DNA of 64,000 nucleotides from Pseudoflavonifractor capillosus (GCF_016899775.1 NZ_JACJJE010000002.1:1-64000); one strand, 5' to 3'. Counted from the stretch's first letter, positions 32,941 through 42,870 are shown. A program made the numbers and translations. The notes: generated by a model from the sequence alone, not told the origin.

Positions 32941-33930
32941 ATGAAGGAATTTACCATTGGCAAGAACGACGCCGGGCAGCGGCTGGACCGCTGGCTGGCC
33001 AAAACCCTCCCCCTCCTCCCGGCCCCCCTGGCCCAGAAATACATCCGCCTCAAGCGGGTGAAGGTAAACGGCAAGGGGTCCAAGCGGGACGTGCGCCTGG
33101 CGGTGGGGGACGTGCTGCAATTATACATCAACGACGAGTTTTTTGAAAAGCCCACCCCGGAGAACGCCTTTCTCTCCCTGTACCAGCCCAAGCTGAACAT
33201 TTTATATGAGGACGAGCACATCCTGCTGGTGGACAAACGCCCCGGCATGGTGGTCCACCCCGACGAGAGCGAGCGGGTGAACACCCTGCTCACCCACATC
33301 CAGGCCTACCTGTACCAGAAAAAGGAGTGGTCCCCCTATTGGGAGAACTCCTTCGCCCCCGCTCTGTGCAATCGCATCGACCGGAACACCGGTGGCATCG
33401 TCATTGCGGCCAAGACCGCCGAGGGGCTGCGGATCATGAATCAGAAGATCAAGGACCGGGAGCTGGAAAAATACTACCTGTGCGTAGTCCACGGGACCAT
33501 GTCCCCCCGGGAGGGAAAGCTGGAGAGCTTTCTTCTGAAAGACGAGGGGAAGAAGCTGGTGTCTGTCCACAAAAAGCCGGTGCCCGGTGGAAAGACGGCG
33601 GTCACCTTATATAGGACCCTGGCGGTGGGGAAGGGGCTCTCCCTGGTGGAGTGTGAGCTGATCACCGGCCGCACCCACCAGATCCGGGCCCAGTTCGCCG
33701 CTGCCGGCCACCCTCTCCTGGGGGACGGCAAGTACGGCCGCCAGCAGCAGGACAAGCCCTACGGCCGCCACGGCCAGGCCCTGTACTCCTATAAACTGGC
33801 GTTCCGCTTCACCACCGACGCCGGACCCCTGAACTGCCTTAACGGCCGCACTTGGCAGGTGGACACGGTGGACTTTGTGACGGAGTATTTTCCGGAATTT
33901 TCTCAGGCGGCGGGGACGCGGAAAACCTAG
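32941..33930 (+). CDS. RluA-family pseudouridine synthase
   Basis: A 329-residue enzyme that isomerises uridine in rRNA or tRNA. It has an S4-like RNA-binding domain (about 12-60; GQRLDRWLA, KRVKVNG) and a catalytic domain with D147 in NRIDRNTGG (RluA usually has HRLDxxTSG) and TGRTHQIRAQFA, GDGKYG. AAAAGGA lies 8 nt before the ATG at 32941; ATG 32917 was rejected. The target position cannot be assigned. A TTGACA at 32874 may belong to its promoter, with no clear -10. Confidence 0.9.
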   Translation: MKEFTIGKNDAGQRLDRWLAKTLPLLPAPLAQKYIRLKRVKVNGKGSKRDVRLAVGDVLQLYINDEFFEKPTPENAFLSLYQPKLNILYEDEHILLVDKRPGMVVHPDESERVNTLLTHIQAYLYQKKEWSPYWENSFAPALCNRIDRNTGGIVIAAKTAEGLRIMNQKIKDRELEKYYLCVVHGTMSPREGKLESFLLKDEGKKLVSVHKKPVPGGKTAVTLYRTLAVGKGLSLVECELITGRTHQIRAQFAAAGHPLLGDGKYGRQQQDKPYGRHGQALYSYKLAFRFTTDAGPLNCLNGRTWQVDTVDFVTEYFPEFSQAAGTRKT

Positions 33931-34042
33931 TGTCCCGCCCCGCGTCCCCCTATTTTGGAAAATCCGGTCTTTCCCTTGGCACGCTTGACTTGAGCTCACA
34001 TTTTTCTGTGCAAAATTTCACCAACATTTTCGACAAAATCCA

Positions 34043-34071
34043 TTGACAATTCCGCGGTAAACAGATATAGT
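34043..34071 (+). promoter_or_regulatory. Sigma-A promoter of potABCD
   Basis: TTGACA and TATAGT with a 17-bp spacer, 125 bp before the potA start. Confidence 0.88.
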
Positions 34072-34106
34072 GTATCTCGCTATCCGTGAAGCCCCGCTCC
34101 GGCGCA

Positions 34107-34147
34107 TTTTTGTCCGTCTCAGAAGGACAGCCGAACGGGGACAAAAA
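34107..34147 (+). promoter_or_regulatory. Hairpin in the potA 5' leader
   Basis: A perfect 9-bp inverted repeat TTTTTGTCC/GGACAAAAA closes a 23-nt loop in the transcribed leader. It is not a terminator (no T run after it). A regulatory role is possible; no known riboswitch was recognised. Confidence 0.35.
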
Positions 34148-34195
34148 CAAGGGAGCTGACATTTGATTCGTAATTGAGGAAATGGGGGAGGATAC

Positions 34196-35371
34196 ATGTC
34201 TAAAGAATTGATCCGCCTGGCCAACTGCACTATGGCGTTTGACGGCGAGGTCGTGCTGGACAACATCAACCTATATATCAACGACAAGGAATTCCTCACG
34301 CTGCTGGGTCCCAGTGGGTGCGGCAAAACCACCACGCTTCGTATTATAGGCGGTTTTCAAGAGCCCACCTCCGGGGATGTTTTTTTTGACGGCGTGAGGA
34401 TTAACTCTATTCCGCCCCACAAACGGGCGGTAAATACTGTGTTTCAGCGGTACGCCCTGTTCCCCCACCTCAACGTGTTTGAGAATATTGCCTTCGGTCT
34501 GCGCATCCCCAAGGTGGACCCGGAGACCAAACAGAAGGTCAAGCTGTCCGAGCAGGAGATCCACGACCGGGTCATGGAGATGCTCCAGGTGGTCAACCTG
34601 AAGGGCTTTGAAAAGCGCCGGATCACCCAGCTCTCCGGCGGACAGCAGCAGCGGGTGGCCATCGCCCGGGCCCTGGTGAACCGGCCTAAGGTCCTGCTGC
34701 TGGACGAGCCCCTGGGCGCTCTGGACCTGAAGCTGCGCAAGGACATGCAGAATGAATTGAAGCGCATCCAGCAGTCCCTGGGCATCACCTTTATCTACGT
34801 CACCCACGACCAGGAGGAGGCCCTGGCCATGTCCGACACGGTGGTGGTGATGGACGCGGGCAGAATACAGCAGATCGGCACCCCGGAGGACATCTACAAC
34901 GAGCCGAAAAACGCCTTTGTGGCCGACTTCATCGGCGAGTCCAACATTCTGGACGGCATCATGCGTGCCGACGGGGTGGTGGAGATCTTCAACCGGAAGT
35001 TCCAGTGCTTGGACAAGGGTTTCCTCCCGGACGAGCCGGTGGACGTGGTCATCCGGCCCGAGGATGTGGACATCGTCCCCGAGGATCAGGGCCAGCTGAA
35101 GGGCACCGTCACCTCTGTGACCTTCAAGGGGGTCCACTACGACACCATCGTGGACTTCTACGGCTTCAAGTGGCTGATCCAGACCACCGACTTCTGCCCG
35201 GTGGACAGCCGCATCGGCATCAAGATCGACCCCGACGGCATCCACGTGATGAAAAAGAGCCAGTACTCCGGCATGTTCGGCGATTATTCCTCCTACTCCG
35301 AGGAGTATGATGAGATCGGCGACGCCACCCTCGAGCCCGAGGAGGAAGAGGAGGAGCGGGATGAAGAATAA
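34196..35371 (+). CDS. potA: Spermidine/putrescine ABC transporter ATPase
   Basis: A 391-residue ATPase with Walker [11 protein letters not shown], signature [15 protein letters not shown], Walker [13 protein letters not shown] and H-loop [12 protein letters not shown], plus a C-terminal TOBE domain. It ends with an unusually acidic tail ([12 protein letters not shown]). GGGGGAGGATAC precedes the ATG. It energises the potBCD-encoded importer; overlap with potB is 11 bp. Confidence 0.96.
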   Translation: MSKELIRLANCTMAFDGEVVLDNINLYINDKEFLTLLGPSGCGKTTTLRIIGGFQEPTSGDVFFDGVRINSIPPHKRAVNTVFQRYALFPHLNVFENIAFGLRIPKVDPETKQKVKLSEQEIHDRVMEMLQVVNLKGFEKRRITQLSGGQQQRVAIARALVNRPKVLLLDEPLGALDLKLRKDMQNELKRIQQSLGITFIYVTHDQEEALAMSDTVVVMDAGRIQQIGTPEDIYNEPKNAFVADFIGESNILDGIMRADGVVEIFNRKFQCLDKGFLPDEPVDVVIRPEDVDIVPEDQGQLKGTVTSVTFKGVHYDTIVDFYGFKWLIQTTDFCPVDSRIGIKIDPDGIHVMKKSQYSGMFGDYSSYSEEYDEIGDATLEPEEEEEERDEE

Positions 35372-36233
35372 GCTCTCCTGGCTGGCGGGCCCCTATGTGC
35401 TTTGGATGGCTCTGGTGGTCATCGTCCCGATTCTGCTGGTGGTGGTCTACGCCTTCACCACCTCCGGGGAAACCGCCGCGGACATCGGCGGCTTTACCCT
35501 GGACAATTTCTCCCGGATGGGCACCTACACGGTGATCTTCGCCCGCTCCTTCCAGCTGGCCCTGGTGGCCACCTTGGTGTGCCTGCTCATCGGTTACCCC
35601 CTGGCCTATGTGATGGCCAAGGAGGGCCCCGGCTTTCAGCGGGTGGCCATGGTCATCATCATGCTGCCCATGTGGGTCAATTTCCTGCTGCGCACCTACG
35701 CCTGGATGGCTATTCTGGAAAACAACGGAATCCTGAACAACTTCTTTGAGGCCATCGGCCTGTTCAGTCTGATCAACAGCATCTTCGGCACCGACATCTC
35801 CTTCTTCCCCATGATCCGCACCCAGGGGGCGGTGGTGCTGGGCATGGTGTATAACTACCTGCCCTTTATGGTGCTGCCCATCTACTCGGTCATCATCAAG
35901 CTGGACCACTCCCTGGTGGAGGCCGCCCGGGATCTGGGCGCCAGCTCGGCGGGGGTGTTCCGCCGGGTAACCCTTCCCCTGTCCCTGCCGGGGGTGCTGT
36001 CCGGGGTGACCATGGTGTTCGTCCCCTCTGTGTCTACCTTCGCCATCTCCCGGATGATGGGCGGCAACAACCAGATGCTGCTGGGCAACCTCATCGAGCA
36101 GCAGTTCCTGGGCGGAGCCTATAACCCCCACCTGGGCAGCGCCATCGCCCTGGTGATGATGATTATTGTGGTGGCCTGCATGTGGATCATGAATCGCTTC
36201 GGTGAGGGCGAGGAACAGGCGGTGATCCTATGA
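35361..36233 (+). CDS. potB: Spermidine/putrescine ABC transporter permease PotB
   Basis: A 290-residue permease with six helices and the cytoplasmic EAA loop ([22 protein letters not shown]) that docks on PotA. The start ATG at 35361 lies inside potA after GAGGAGCGGG; the open frame from 35307 is spurious. It overlaps potC by 4 bp (ATGA). Confidence 0.95.
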   Translation: MKNKLSWLAGPYVLWMALVVIVPILLVVVYAFTTSGETAADIGGFTLDNFSRMGTYTVIFARSFQLALVATLVCLLIGYPLAYVMAKEGPGFQRVAMVIIMLPMWVNFLLRTYAWMAILENNGILNNFFEAIGLFSLINSIFGTDISFFPMIRTQGAVVLGMVYNYLPFMVLPIYSVIIKLDHSLVEAARDLGASSAGVFRRVTLPLSLPGVLSGVTMVFVPSVSTFAISRMMGGNNQMLLGNLIEQQFLGGAYNPHLGSAIALVMMIIVVACMWIMNRFGEGEEQAVIL

Positions 36234-37090
36234 GACAGCATCGCATTGGAAACCGGCTTTTTATGGCCCTGGTCTTTTTGTTCCTGTACGCCCCTATTCT
36301 TCTGCTGGTGGTGTTTTCCTTCAACGCCGGCGGGAGCAACGTGGTGTGGGAGGGCTTCTCCCTGCGCTGGTATCAGGAGCTCTTTCAGGACCGCCGGATG
36401 ATGGAGGCGGTCTACACCACCCTGTTGGTGTCGGTTCTGGCCACCCTTATTTCCACTGTGGCCGGCACCTTCGCCTCGGTGGGCCTGTACGGCATGAAAA
36501 AGCGCTGGCGGGAGCCCATTTTGTCGGTGAACAACATCCCCATTATGAACGCGGACATCGTCACCGGCGTGGCCCTGTGCATCTTCTTTGTGGCGGTCAT
36601 CGGCGGCTGGAACGACTTTGTCACCTTCCTGGAGGAGAATTTCCGCCGCACCCTCCCCCGGCTGGAGATGGGCTTCGGCACCCTGCTGCTGGCCCACCTG
36701 TCCTTCGACATCCCCTATGTCATTTTGAACGTGCTGCCCAAGCTGCGGCAGATGGACAGCAGCCTCATCGACGCGGCCCAGGATCTGGGCTGCACCTGGA
36801 TGGGAGCCTTCTGGAAGGTGATCGTCCCGGAGATCAAACCGGGCATCGTCTCCGGCGCCCTCATCGCCTTCACCATGAGCATCGACGACTTCGTCATCTC
36901 CTACTTCACCGCCGGTTCGGCCTCCACCCTGTCCATTGAGATCTACGGCATGGTGCGCCGCCGGGTGAGTCCGGAGCTCAACGCGGTATCCACTCTGTTG
37001 TTCGTGGTGGTCCTGATCCTTCTTGTGATCATCAACGTGCGGGAGGCCCGTCAGGAAAAGGCCCTTCGCCGCAGTACAGCGCAGAAATAG
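36230..37090 (+). CDS. potC: Spermidine/putrescine ABC transporter permease PotC
   Basis: A 286-residue permease with six helices and the EAA loop DSSLIDAAQDLGCTWMGAFWKV, partner of PotB. Its start overlaps the potB stop. It is followed after 85 bases by potD, with only a weak GC stretch between, so the operon continues. Confidence 0.95.
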   Translation: MRQHRIGNRLFMALVFLFLYAPILLLVVFSFNAGGSNVVWEGFSLRWYQELFQDRRMMEAVYTTLLVSVLATLISTVAGTFASVGLYGMKKRWREPILSVNNIPIMNADIVTGVALCIFFVAVIGGWNDFVTFLEENFRRTLPRLEMGFGTLLLAHLSFDIPYVILNVLPKLRQMDSSLIDAAQDLGCTWMGAFWKVIVPEIKPGIVSGALIAFTMSIDDFVISYFTAGSASTLSIEIYGMVRRRVSPELNAVSTLLFVVVLILLVIINVREARQEKALRRSTAQK

Positions 37091-37175
37091 CGCCCCCCAT
37101 CCCCTTCCCCCCCTGTTCTCACGGCCCGCGGGCCTGGAGATACACCAAATCAAATCATATTGGAGGAATGATCAG

Positions 37176-38297
37176 TTGAAAAAAATCGTAGCTTTGACCC
37201 TCGCCACCAGTGTGGCGGCGGGCCTGTTCCTGTCCGGGTGTGCCATGAATGAGACTTCCAGCACTTCCGGCAGCACCGGCAGCAATACCAGCTCCGGCCA
37301 GCGGGAAGTAAATGTGTGCAGTTGGGGCGAGTATATCGACACCGATCTGATTACACAGTTTGAGGAAGAAACCGGTATCAAGGTAAACTACAATACCGCT
37401 CCCTCCAACGAGGAGCTCTACTCCCAGCTTCAGACCGGCGGCGTCAACTACGATGTCATCGTCCCCTCTGACTATATGATCGCCCGGCTGATCGAGGAAG
37501 ACTGGCTCCAGAAGCTGGATTACAGCAAGATCCCCAACTACGAGAAGATCGGCGAGCAGTACAAAAACCTGTCCTTTGATCCCAACAACGAGTACTCCGT
37601 CCCCTACACCTGGGGCACCCTGGGCATCATCTACAACACCACCATGGTGGATGAGCCCATCACCAGCTGGGGGGCCATGTTCTCCGACGACTACGCCGGA
37701 AACATCCTGCTCATTGACAACTCCCGGGACGCCTTCGCCATGGCTCTGTACTACCTGGGCTATGATGTGAACACCACCGATGAGGCCCAGATCCGGGAGG
37801 CCTATGAGCTGGTGGCCGACGCCAAGGCCCGGGGCGTGTACGCCGGCCAGGGCATGGACGAGATCTTCCAGATCATGGAGGGCGGCAACCTGGCCATCGC
37901 CACCTACTACGCCGGCGACTTCCTGACCATGTACGAGGCCAACCCTGACCTGGCCTTCGTCATCCCCGAGGAGGGCTCCAACTGGTTTGTGGACTCCATG
38001 TGCATCCTGAAGGACGCCCAGAATGTGGACGAGGCCCACGAGTGGATCAACTTCATCGCCTCCACCGAGTCCAACCTGAAGAACATGGACTTCATCTGGT
38101 ACGCCTCCCCCAACACCGAGGCCCTGGAGCAGTACCCCGCCTACTATGAGGAGACCTACGGCGAACCCCTGGACATGGATCTGTACGAGATCATGGCCGC
38201 CCCCGACTCCGTGCTGGAGAACTGCTCCATGTACGAGAACCTGCCGGCGGACACCCTGGCCCTGTACAACGACCTGTGGATCGAGCTGGGCACCTAA
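37176..38297 (+). CDS. potD: Spermidine/putrescine-binding lipoprotein PotD
   Basis: A 373-residue substrate-binding lipoprotein. The signal peptide ends in lipobox LSGC (C22), followed by a serine/threonine/glycine linker and the mature domain (VNVCSWGEYIDTDLI, GVNYDVIVPSDYM, PYTWGTLGIIYN). A TTG start at 37176 follows TTGGAGGAA. It delivers polyamines to PotBC; the exact ligand is not certain from sequence. The operon ends with a strong terminator. Confidence 0.95.
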   Translation: MKKIVALTLATSVAAGLFLSGCAMNETSSTSGSTGSNTSSGQREVNVCSWGEYIDTDLITQFEEETGIKVNYNTAPSNEELYSQLQTGGVNYDVIVPSDYMIARLIEEDWLQKLDYSKIPNYEKIGEQYKNLSFDPNNEYSVPYTWGTLGIIYNTTMVDEPITSWGAMFSDDYAGNILLIDNSRDAFAMALYYLGYDVNTTDEAQIREAYELVADAKARGVYAGQGMDEIFQIMEGGNLAIATYYAGDFLTMYEANPDLAFVIPEEGSNWFVDSMCILKDAQNVDEAHEWINFIASTESNLKNMDFIWYASPNTEALEQYPAYYEETYGEPLDMDLYEIMAAPDSVLENCSMYENLPADTLALYNDLWIELGT

Positions 38298-38308
38298 CAT
38301 AAAACTGC

Positions 38309-38345
38309 AAAGCCGCGCGGAGCAATGCTCCGCGCGGCTTTTTCT
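38309..38345 (+). terminator. Terminator of the potABCD operon
   Basis: A perfect 15-bp stem (AAAGCCGCGCGGAGC and complement) with a 3-nt loop and T5. Confidence 0.95.
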
Positions 38346-38400
38346 CTTTGTGAAAGGTGCCGAAAGATTCACAATTTATTCACGTTTTTGTCCCAATTTC

Positions 38401-38707
38401 TTGATAATTTTTTGGGCCGATGTGGTATCCTGTTCTTGGATCAAGGATCCACATGTTTTCCCCCTTTGACAGCGGCGTATCCCTCCAAATGCGCCGCACC
38501 TGGACCACAGGTCCCGCACGCCTGCGGTCCCCAGGCTCCCCGCCCGCTTTGACGGGCCGGCACCTGAACCTATGGCGCAAAAGCGCCTCACTGCCACCCG
38601 GCCCGGACAACGGTCTGCTCCGGGTGGCAGACCAAAGATACTCCGGCCCCTGGGCTGGTTTAAATAAAAAAATTACCCGCCTCCCTCTTGAGGGAGGCGG
38701 GCTTTTT
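38401..38707 (+). ncRNA. Candidate structured non-coding RNA between potD and the sulfatase gene
   Basis: No protein is supported in this gap. An AT-rich stretch carries TTGATA (38401) and an extended -10, TG-G-TATCCT (38423-38431), with a loose 19-bp spacer. Downstream come five local hairpins: GCGGCG/CGCCGC (38472-38497), CCTGGACC-CAGG with partners (38499-38535), GCCCG/CGGGC (38542-38557), GGCGC-AAAA-GCGCC (38574-38587) and GCCACCCGG/CCGGGTGGC (38593-38628). A perfect 11-bp terminator with T5 (38676-38707) closes it. The predicted transcript is about 270 nt. I could not match it to 6S, SRP, tmRNA, RNase P or a riboswitch. The last hairpin may instead end only the minus-strand gene. Confidence 0.45.
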
Positions 38708-38732
38708 GCTTTCGGAGGGCTTGGGATGGAAG

Positions 38733-40751
38733 CTACTCCGACCCAAACACCACCCGGTAGTAATCCCAGTCCAGGATGGCCGCCGAGTAGGCCACCCGGT
38801 TCTGCACCTCGGCCACCCGCTCGGCCACATAGTCCGGGTCGGGCTCGCTGCCGTCGAACATGGTGAAGGTGTCGGTGGTGGAGTCGTAGGCCCCCTGGTC
38901 GGTGAGAAAACTGTAATTGGAGAAGATGACCAGGCCCGGCTCGTCGGACAGGATATCCCGCCCCGCCATCAGACGGGAGTCGTACTCCAGGCCGAACAGA
39001 TTGGCCAGGGTGGGCATCACGTCCAGGCTGGAGCAGTACTTGTCCACATGGACGGGCTCCTCTAGGTCGGCGCTCCACAGGATCAGGGAATTTTCATAGA
39101 TCTCAAAGACCGGGTCCACTGGGTGGCCGAAGAGCTCGCTGTACTCCTCGTCGGTGAGGCCGTAGGGGTAGTGGTCTGCGGAGAGGACGATCACCGTGTC
39201 GTCCAGCTTGCCCGCCGCCTCCAGCTGATCCATCAGGCTCTCCATGGCCAGTTCCAGCTCCATTTGGCTGGCCAGGTAGCATTTCACCGGCTCACTGTAG
39301 GGCAGGTCGGCCACCTCGTCGTAGTGACGGTCCGCCTGGGCGTTCTCCTCCCGGGTATAGTTGAGGTGGCCGCTCACGGTGAGAATATAGACCATGAACT
39401 GGTCCTCATTCACAAACTGGGGAACGATCTCCTCCATCATCTCCCGGTCGGAGGGGGGCTGAACCTGTTCCAGCTCCAGGCCGTTCCCAATGCCGTAATA
39501 CTCATAGCCCATGTTGGGGTGGGACAGGTTCCGGTCGTAGTAGGTGTAGAGGTAGTCGTGGTAGGCCAGCGTCCGGTACCCCAGCTTCTGGAACTGATTT
39601 CCGAAACCGAAGGGCATATAGTTGTCCGAGGACTCGGAGTAGCTCCACACACCGGGCTTGGGAATCAGGCCGGTGGTGGTCACATACTCCCCATCTGAGG
39701 TGGATACCCCCCACAGCGGGGTATAGAAGTTGTCGCAGATGATCCCCTCATGGGACAGCTTCCACAGGGTAGGGGTCCGCTCCGGGTCCAGCATCTGGTC
39801 GGAAAAGGCCTCTGCCACGATCCAGATGAGGTTTTTTCCCTGAAAACGGCCGGTCCACTCATTTTTCGCCGTGGGCTTTACCTTGGAGAAGTAGTCGTGC
39901 ATGTCCACCAGCTCCGGCACGTCCGCGTCCCGCTCCTTGAGGGCCTCAAAGTCGATGTCCATAGCGTGGACCTCCGGCTCAGTCCCCTCCATGGCCGTCT
40001 GGCTCTCCAGGATGCGCCCGGTCCGCCGAAGCTCCTGTTTGGGGAGGACCTGATCGTCCGGCTGGATGCCAAAGAGGACCCGCCGCACCTCCAGCTGGGT
40101 CTGGGTGAGCATGCCGAAGTTCTGTACCTCCAATACGGGGGCGGCGGCCTGGTAGTAGATATACCGCAGGGAGAGCACCCCGCTGCCGCAGCACAGCACG
40201 ATTCCCATGGCAATCAGCTGGACCGCAGCGGCCAGCCCCACCCATTTCAGCGGCATTCTGGACAGCAGGGGCTGTCCAGAACACACCCTGTTTCGGAACT
40301 GGAAAGCCAGAACCACAGGGACGGCCATCATCAGAATGGGGAACCAGTTGAGCAAAATCTCCCCCACCGCCATGTCGCCGAAGGCCCCGGCCACCATGGC
40401 CATTTTGGTCAGGGAAAAGAGCGTCAGGAAGGTTTTGAACAGGTGGTAGTAGATAGTCTGCGACCCCATCCACAGGGAGATCAGGGCGGTGAGCCCCACC
40501 AGGAGCCCCGGTCCCCACCGGCGCCCCGCACCGCCGCACAGCGCCCCCAGCACCAGGGCGGGCGGAGCGGAAAACAGCAGGGTGAACAGGAGACCGGGGA
40601 GAGACACCCCATGGAAACAGTAGAGCTTTAAGAAAAGCTCCTCGTAGTAAATCACCGCCAGAAAAAAGAGGGATGGGCCGGCCAGACGCCGCCAGCGATT
40701 CCAGAATTCTTCCCGGCTGGGGATATGGATTCGGACCGGTCGAAAGGCCAT
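38733..40751 (-). CDS. LTA synthase-like membrane sulfatase
   Basis: A 672-residue protein with five N-terminal helices (about 25-195) and an extracellular alkaline-phosphatase-fold domain. Catalytic features are E314 in VAEAFS, nucleophile T351 in VSTSDGEY, LTVSGHLNY and LSADHYPYG. Family members (LtaS, OpgB-like) transfer glycerol-phosphate to teichoic acids or glycans; the specific product is not certain. The start at 40751 has GAGGAGGTG 7 nt upstream. Confidence 0.88.
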   Translation of the reverse strand: MAFRPVRIHIPSREEFWNRWRRLAGPSLFFLAVIYYEELFLKLYCFHGVSLPGLLFTLLFSAPPALVLGALCGGAGRRWGPGLLVGLTALISLWMGSQTIYYHLFKTFLTLFSLTKMAMVAGAFGDMAVGEILLNWFPILMMAVPVVLAFQFRNRVCSGQPLLSRMPLKWVGLAAAVQLIAMGIVLCCGSGVLSLRYIYYQAAAPVLEVQNFGMLTQTQLEVRRVLFGIQPDDQVLPKQELRRTGRILESQTAMEGTEPEVHAMDIDFEALKERDADVPELVDMHDYFSKVKPTAKNEWTGRFQGKNLIWIVAEAFSDQMLDPERTPTLWKLSHEGIICDNFYTPLWGVSTSDGEYVTTTGLIPKPGVWSYSESSDNYMPFGFGNQFQKLGYRTLAYHDYLYTYYDRNLSHPNMGYEYYGIGNGLELEQVQPPSDREMMEEIVPQFVNEDQFMVYILTVSGHLNYTREENAQADRHYDEVADLPYSEPVKCYLASQMELELAMESLMDQLEAAGKLDDTVIVLSADHYPYGLTDEEYSELFGHPVDPVFEIYENSLILWSADLEEPVHVDKYCSSLDVMPTLANLFGLEYDSRLMAGRDILSDEPGLVIFSNYSFLTDQGAYDSTTDTFTMFDGSEPDPDYVAERVAEVQNRVAYSAAILDWDYYRVVFGSE

Positions 40752-40795
40752 CGCGCCGCACCTCCTCTCCCGTCCGTTTGGAATTTGCAAGCCTC

Positions 40796-40824
40796 ATTGT
40801 ACCCGATGCCCCCTGTTCTGTCAA
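40796..40824 (-). promoter_or_regulatory. Sigma-A promoter of the sulfatase gene
   Basis: On the minus strand, perfect TTGACA (40819-40824) and TACAAT (40796-40801) with a 17-bp spacer. Confidence 0.87.
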
Positions 40825-41041
40825 TCGCTGTCGGGCGCTTGGCCGCGTTTCTCTTATTTCCGCTCTTAATTTCACTGCAGAGGCCGCTTCAGGGGACAGC
40901 GACCGTCCTACACGCTGGTCTTTGAGTCATAACCCACGCCTTACTCCCCTTTTTACAGCCTTTCTAAAATTTAAGTGAATCTTAAATCTGTTCCTGTTCA
41001 ATTTTTCTTCCTCCTTTTGAAAATTTCGTCAGAAATACCCC
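40825..41041. other. Non-coding gap between divergent genes
   Basis: AT-rich, with no ORF supported by a ribosome site, no strong hairpin and no recognised RNA. It holds the region upstream of the cstA promoter. Confidence 0.5.
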
Positions 41042-41069
41042 TTTACATTTACAAATTCTGTGCTATACT
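41042..41069 (+). promoter_or_regulatory. Sigma-A promoter of cstA
   Basis: TTTACA and TATACT with a 16-bp spacer, followed by an untranslated leader of about 215 nt rich in GC hairpins. Confidence 0.75.
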
Positions 41070-41290
41070 AAAAACCGCTTTGGGGCTGCCCGCAGGTCAC
41101 GCGTGCCGGCGGTCCCCGGGCGAGAGAGCGCCCGCCGGTGTGGGCGGGCGGAGGGCTTATGCCGTCCCCTTTGTACATATCCTTCGACATGGCCTCCCAA
41201 ACCAGCCAGCCGGCGCGGAAGGGAGGCGTTTTGCCAGGCGTCTGTCCAAGCGGGCCGGTGAGCTCAAGAGAGTAAAAGGAGAGTGTGTGT

Positions 41291-42808
41291 ATGGCAACCT
41301 TCATCATCGGCCTTGTCATCCTCTTCGGCGGCGCCGCCCTCTATGGCACGCTGTGCGAAAAGGTCTTCGGGCCGGACGACCGGGCAACCCCCGCCTATGC
41401 CAAGCAGGACGGCGTGGACTACGTGCCCATGCGCTGCTGGAAGAACAGCCTGATCAACCTGCTGAACATCGCAGGCACAGGCCCCATCCTGGGCCCCATT
41501 CAGGGCATCCTGTTTGGCCCCATCGCGTTCATCACCATCCCCATCGGCAACATCATCGGTGGTGCAATGCACGACTACTTCTGCGGTATGATCTGCCTGC
41601 GTGACGGCGGTACCCAGATGTCTGAAATGATCCGTAAGTACACTAACAAGGGCATCTTCACCGTGTACAACATCTTTGTGTGCGTGCTGCTTCTGCTGGT
41701 GGGCGCCGTGTTCGTGTACACCCCCGGCGACATCGCCGCCAAGCAGGTGTTCGGCTTCTCCGGCGCTGCCACCGATCCCAAGACCTGGATCATCTACGGC
41801 GTGATCTTCCTGTATTACCTGATCGCCACCGTGTTCCCCATTGACGCCATCATCGGCCGCATCTACCCCATCTTCGGCGCCATCCTGCTGTTCTCCGCCG
41901 TGGGCGTGTTCGTGGGTATCTTTGCCCATGGCTATCCCCTGCTGAACCTGTGGGACGAGTGGGTGGCTCCTTTGGCTTTCACCACCGGCGCTGACGGCGC
42001 TCAGGCGGCTTTCAGCTATCAGGATTACTTCTTTAGCAACCCGGGTCACTTCCTGCCCGTGTTCTTTGTCACTGTGGCCTGCGGCATCCTGTCCGGCTTC
42101 CACTCCACTCAGACGGCCATCATCAGCCGCACCGTGAAGAGCGAGAAGCAGGGCCGCATGACCTTCTACAACATGATGGTTCTGGAGGGCTTCATCGCCA
42201 TGGTGTGGGCCGCCGGCGCCATGGGCGTTTACAACCTGGGCCTGCAGGCCGCCGACGCCTCCCTGGCCACCGACACCATCGGCGTGGTCTGCCGAGACAT
42301 CCTGGGCAATGTGGGCGGCATCATCGCTCTCCTGGGCGTTATCGTCCTGCCCATCACCTCCGGCGACACCGCGCTGCGGGCTCTGCGCCTGACCCTGTCT
42401 GAGTCCTTCCATTTGGACCAGTCCACCAACGGCAAGCGCCTGGGCCTGGCCGCCCCGGTGTTCGTGCTGGTGGCCGCCATTATCGTGTGGGCCAAGATGG
42501 ACAGCAACGGCTTCAACACCCTGTGGCGCTACTTCGCCTGGTCCAACCAGACCCTGTCTCTGTTCGCCTTTATCTGTATCTCTGTGTGGCTGTTTGAGAG
42601 CGGTAAGTCTAAGTTTGCATGGATGCCCCTGATTCCGGGCGCCTTCTACACCTTTATCTGCTCCAGCTTCATTGCCAACGCCACCATCGGCTTTAACCTG
42701 CCCTGGACCGTCGCCTATCCCATTGGCGTAGTCCTGATGGTCGCCTATGTTGTAGCCATCGTCGCTTACGGCAAGAAGCGCGCCGCCCGCGCCGCTCTGA
42801 AGAACTAA
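41291..42808 (+). CDS. cstA: Carbon starvation protein CstA family transporter
   Basis: A 505-residue membrane protein with about 13-14 helices and the CstA signatures NLLNIAGTGPILGPIQG and, later, ILSGFHSTQTAIISRTVKSE and LPITSGDTALRALRLT. CstA/BtsT relatives take up pyruvate or peptides under nutrient stress; the shorter Gram-positive type is present here. AAAAGGAGAG precedes the ATG at 41291. Its codon use is biased to the most common codons, which suggests high expression. Confidence 0.93.
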   Translation: MATFIIGLVILFGGAALYGTLCEKVFGPDDRATPAYAKQDGVDYVPMRCWKNSLINLLNIAGTGPILGPIQGILFGPIAFITIPIGNIIGGAMHDYFCGMICLRDGGTQMSEMIRKYTNKGIFTVYNIFVCVLLLLVGAVFVYTPGDIAAKQVFGFSGAATDPKTWIIYGVIFLYYLIATVFPIDAIIGRIYPIFGAILLFSAVGVFVGIFAHGYPLLNLWDEWVAPLAFTTGADGAQAAFSYQDYFFSNPGHFLPVFFVTVACGILSGFHSTQTAIISRTVKSEKQGRMTFYNMMVLEGFIAMVWAAGAMGVYNLGLQAADASLATDTIGVVCRDILGNVGGIIALLGVIVLPITSGDTALRALRLTLSESFHLDQSTNGKRLGLAAPVFVLVAAIIVWAKMDSNGFNTLWRYFAWSNQTLSLFAFICISVWLFESGKSKFAWMPLIPGAFYTFICSSFIANATIGFNLPWTVAYPIGVVLMVAYVVAIVAYGKKRAARAALKN

Positions 42809-42837
42809 GCGCAAAGTCAGCTATCATCAGCTATCAA

Positions 42838-42870
42838 AAGCGGACCCGAATCACTCGGGCCCGCTTTTTT
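42838..42870 (+). terminator. Terminator after cstA
   Basis: The stem AAAGCGGACCCGA pairs with TCGGGCCCGCTTT (one A-C mismatch), followed by T's. Confidence 0.92.

Noticed and set aside
38401-38707. Assignment to 6S RNA, SRP RNA, tmRNA or RNase P
   Set aside because: None of their conserved cores (for example the GGAAGGAAGCAG-type SRP loop, tmRNA tRNA-like ends or RNase P GAGGAAAGTCC) is present.
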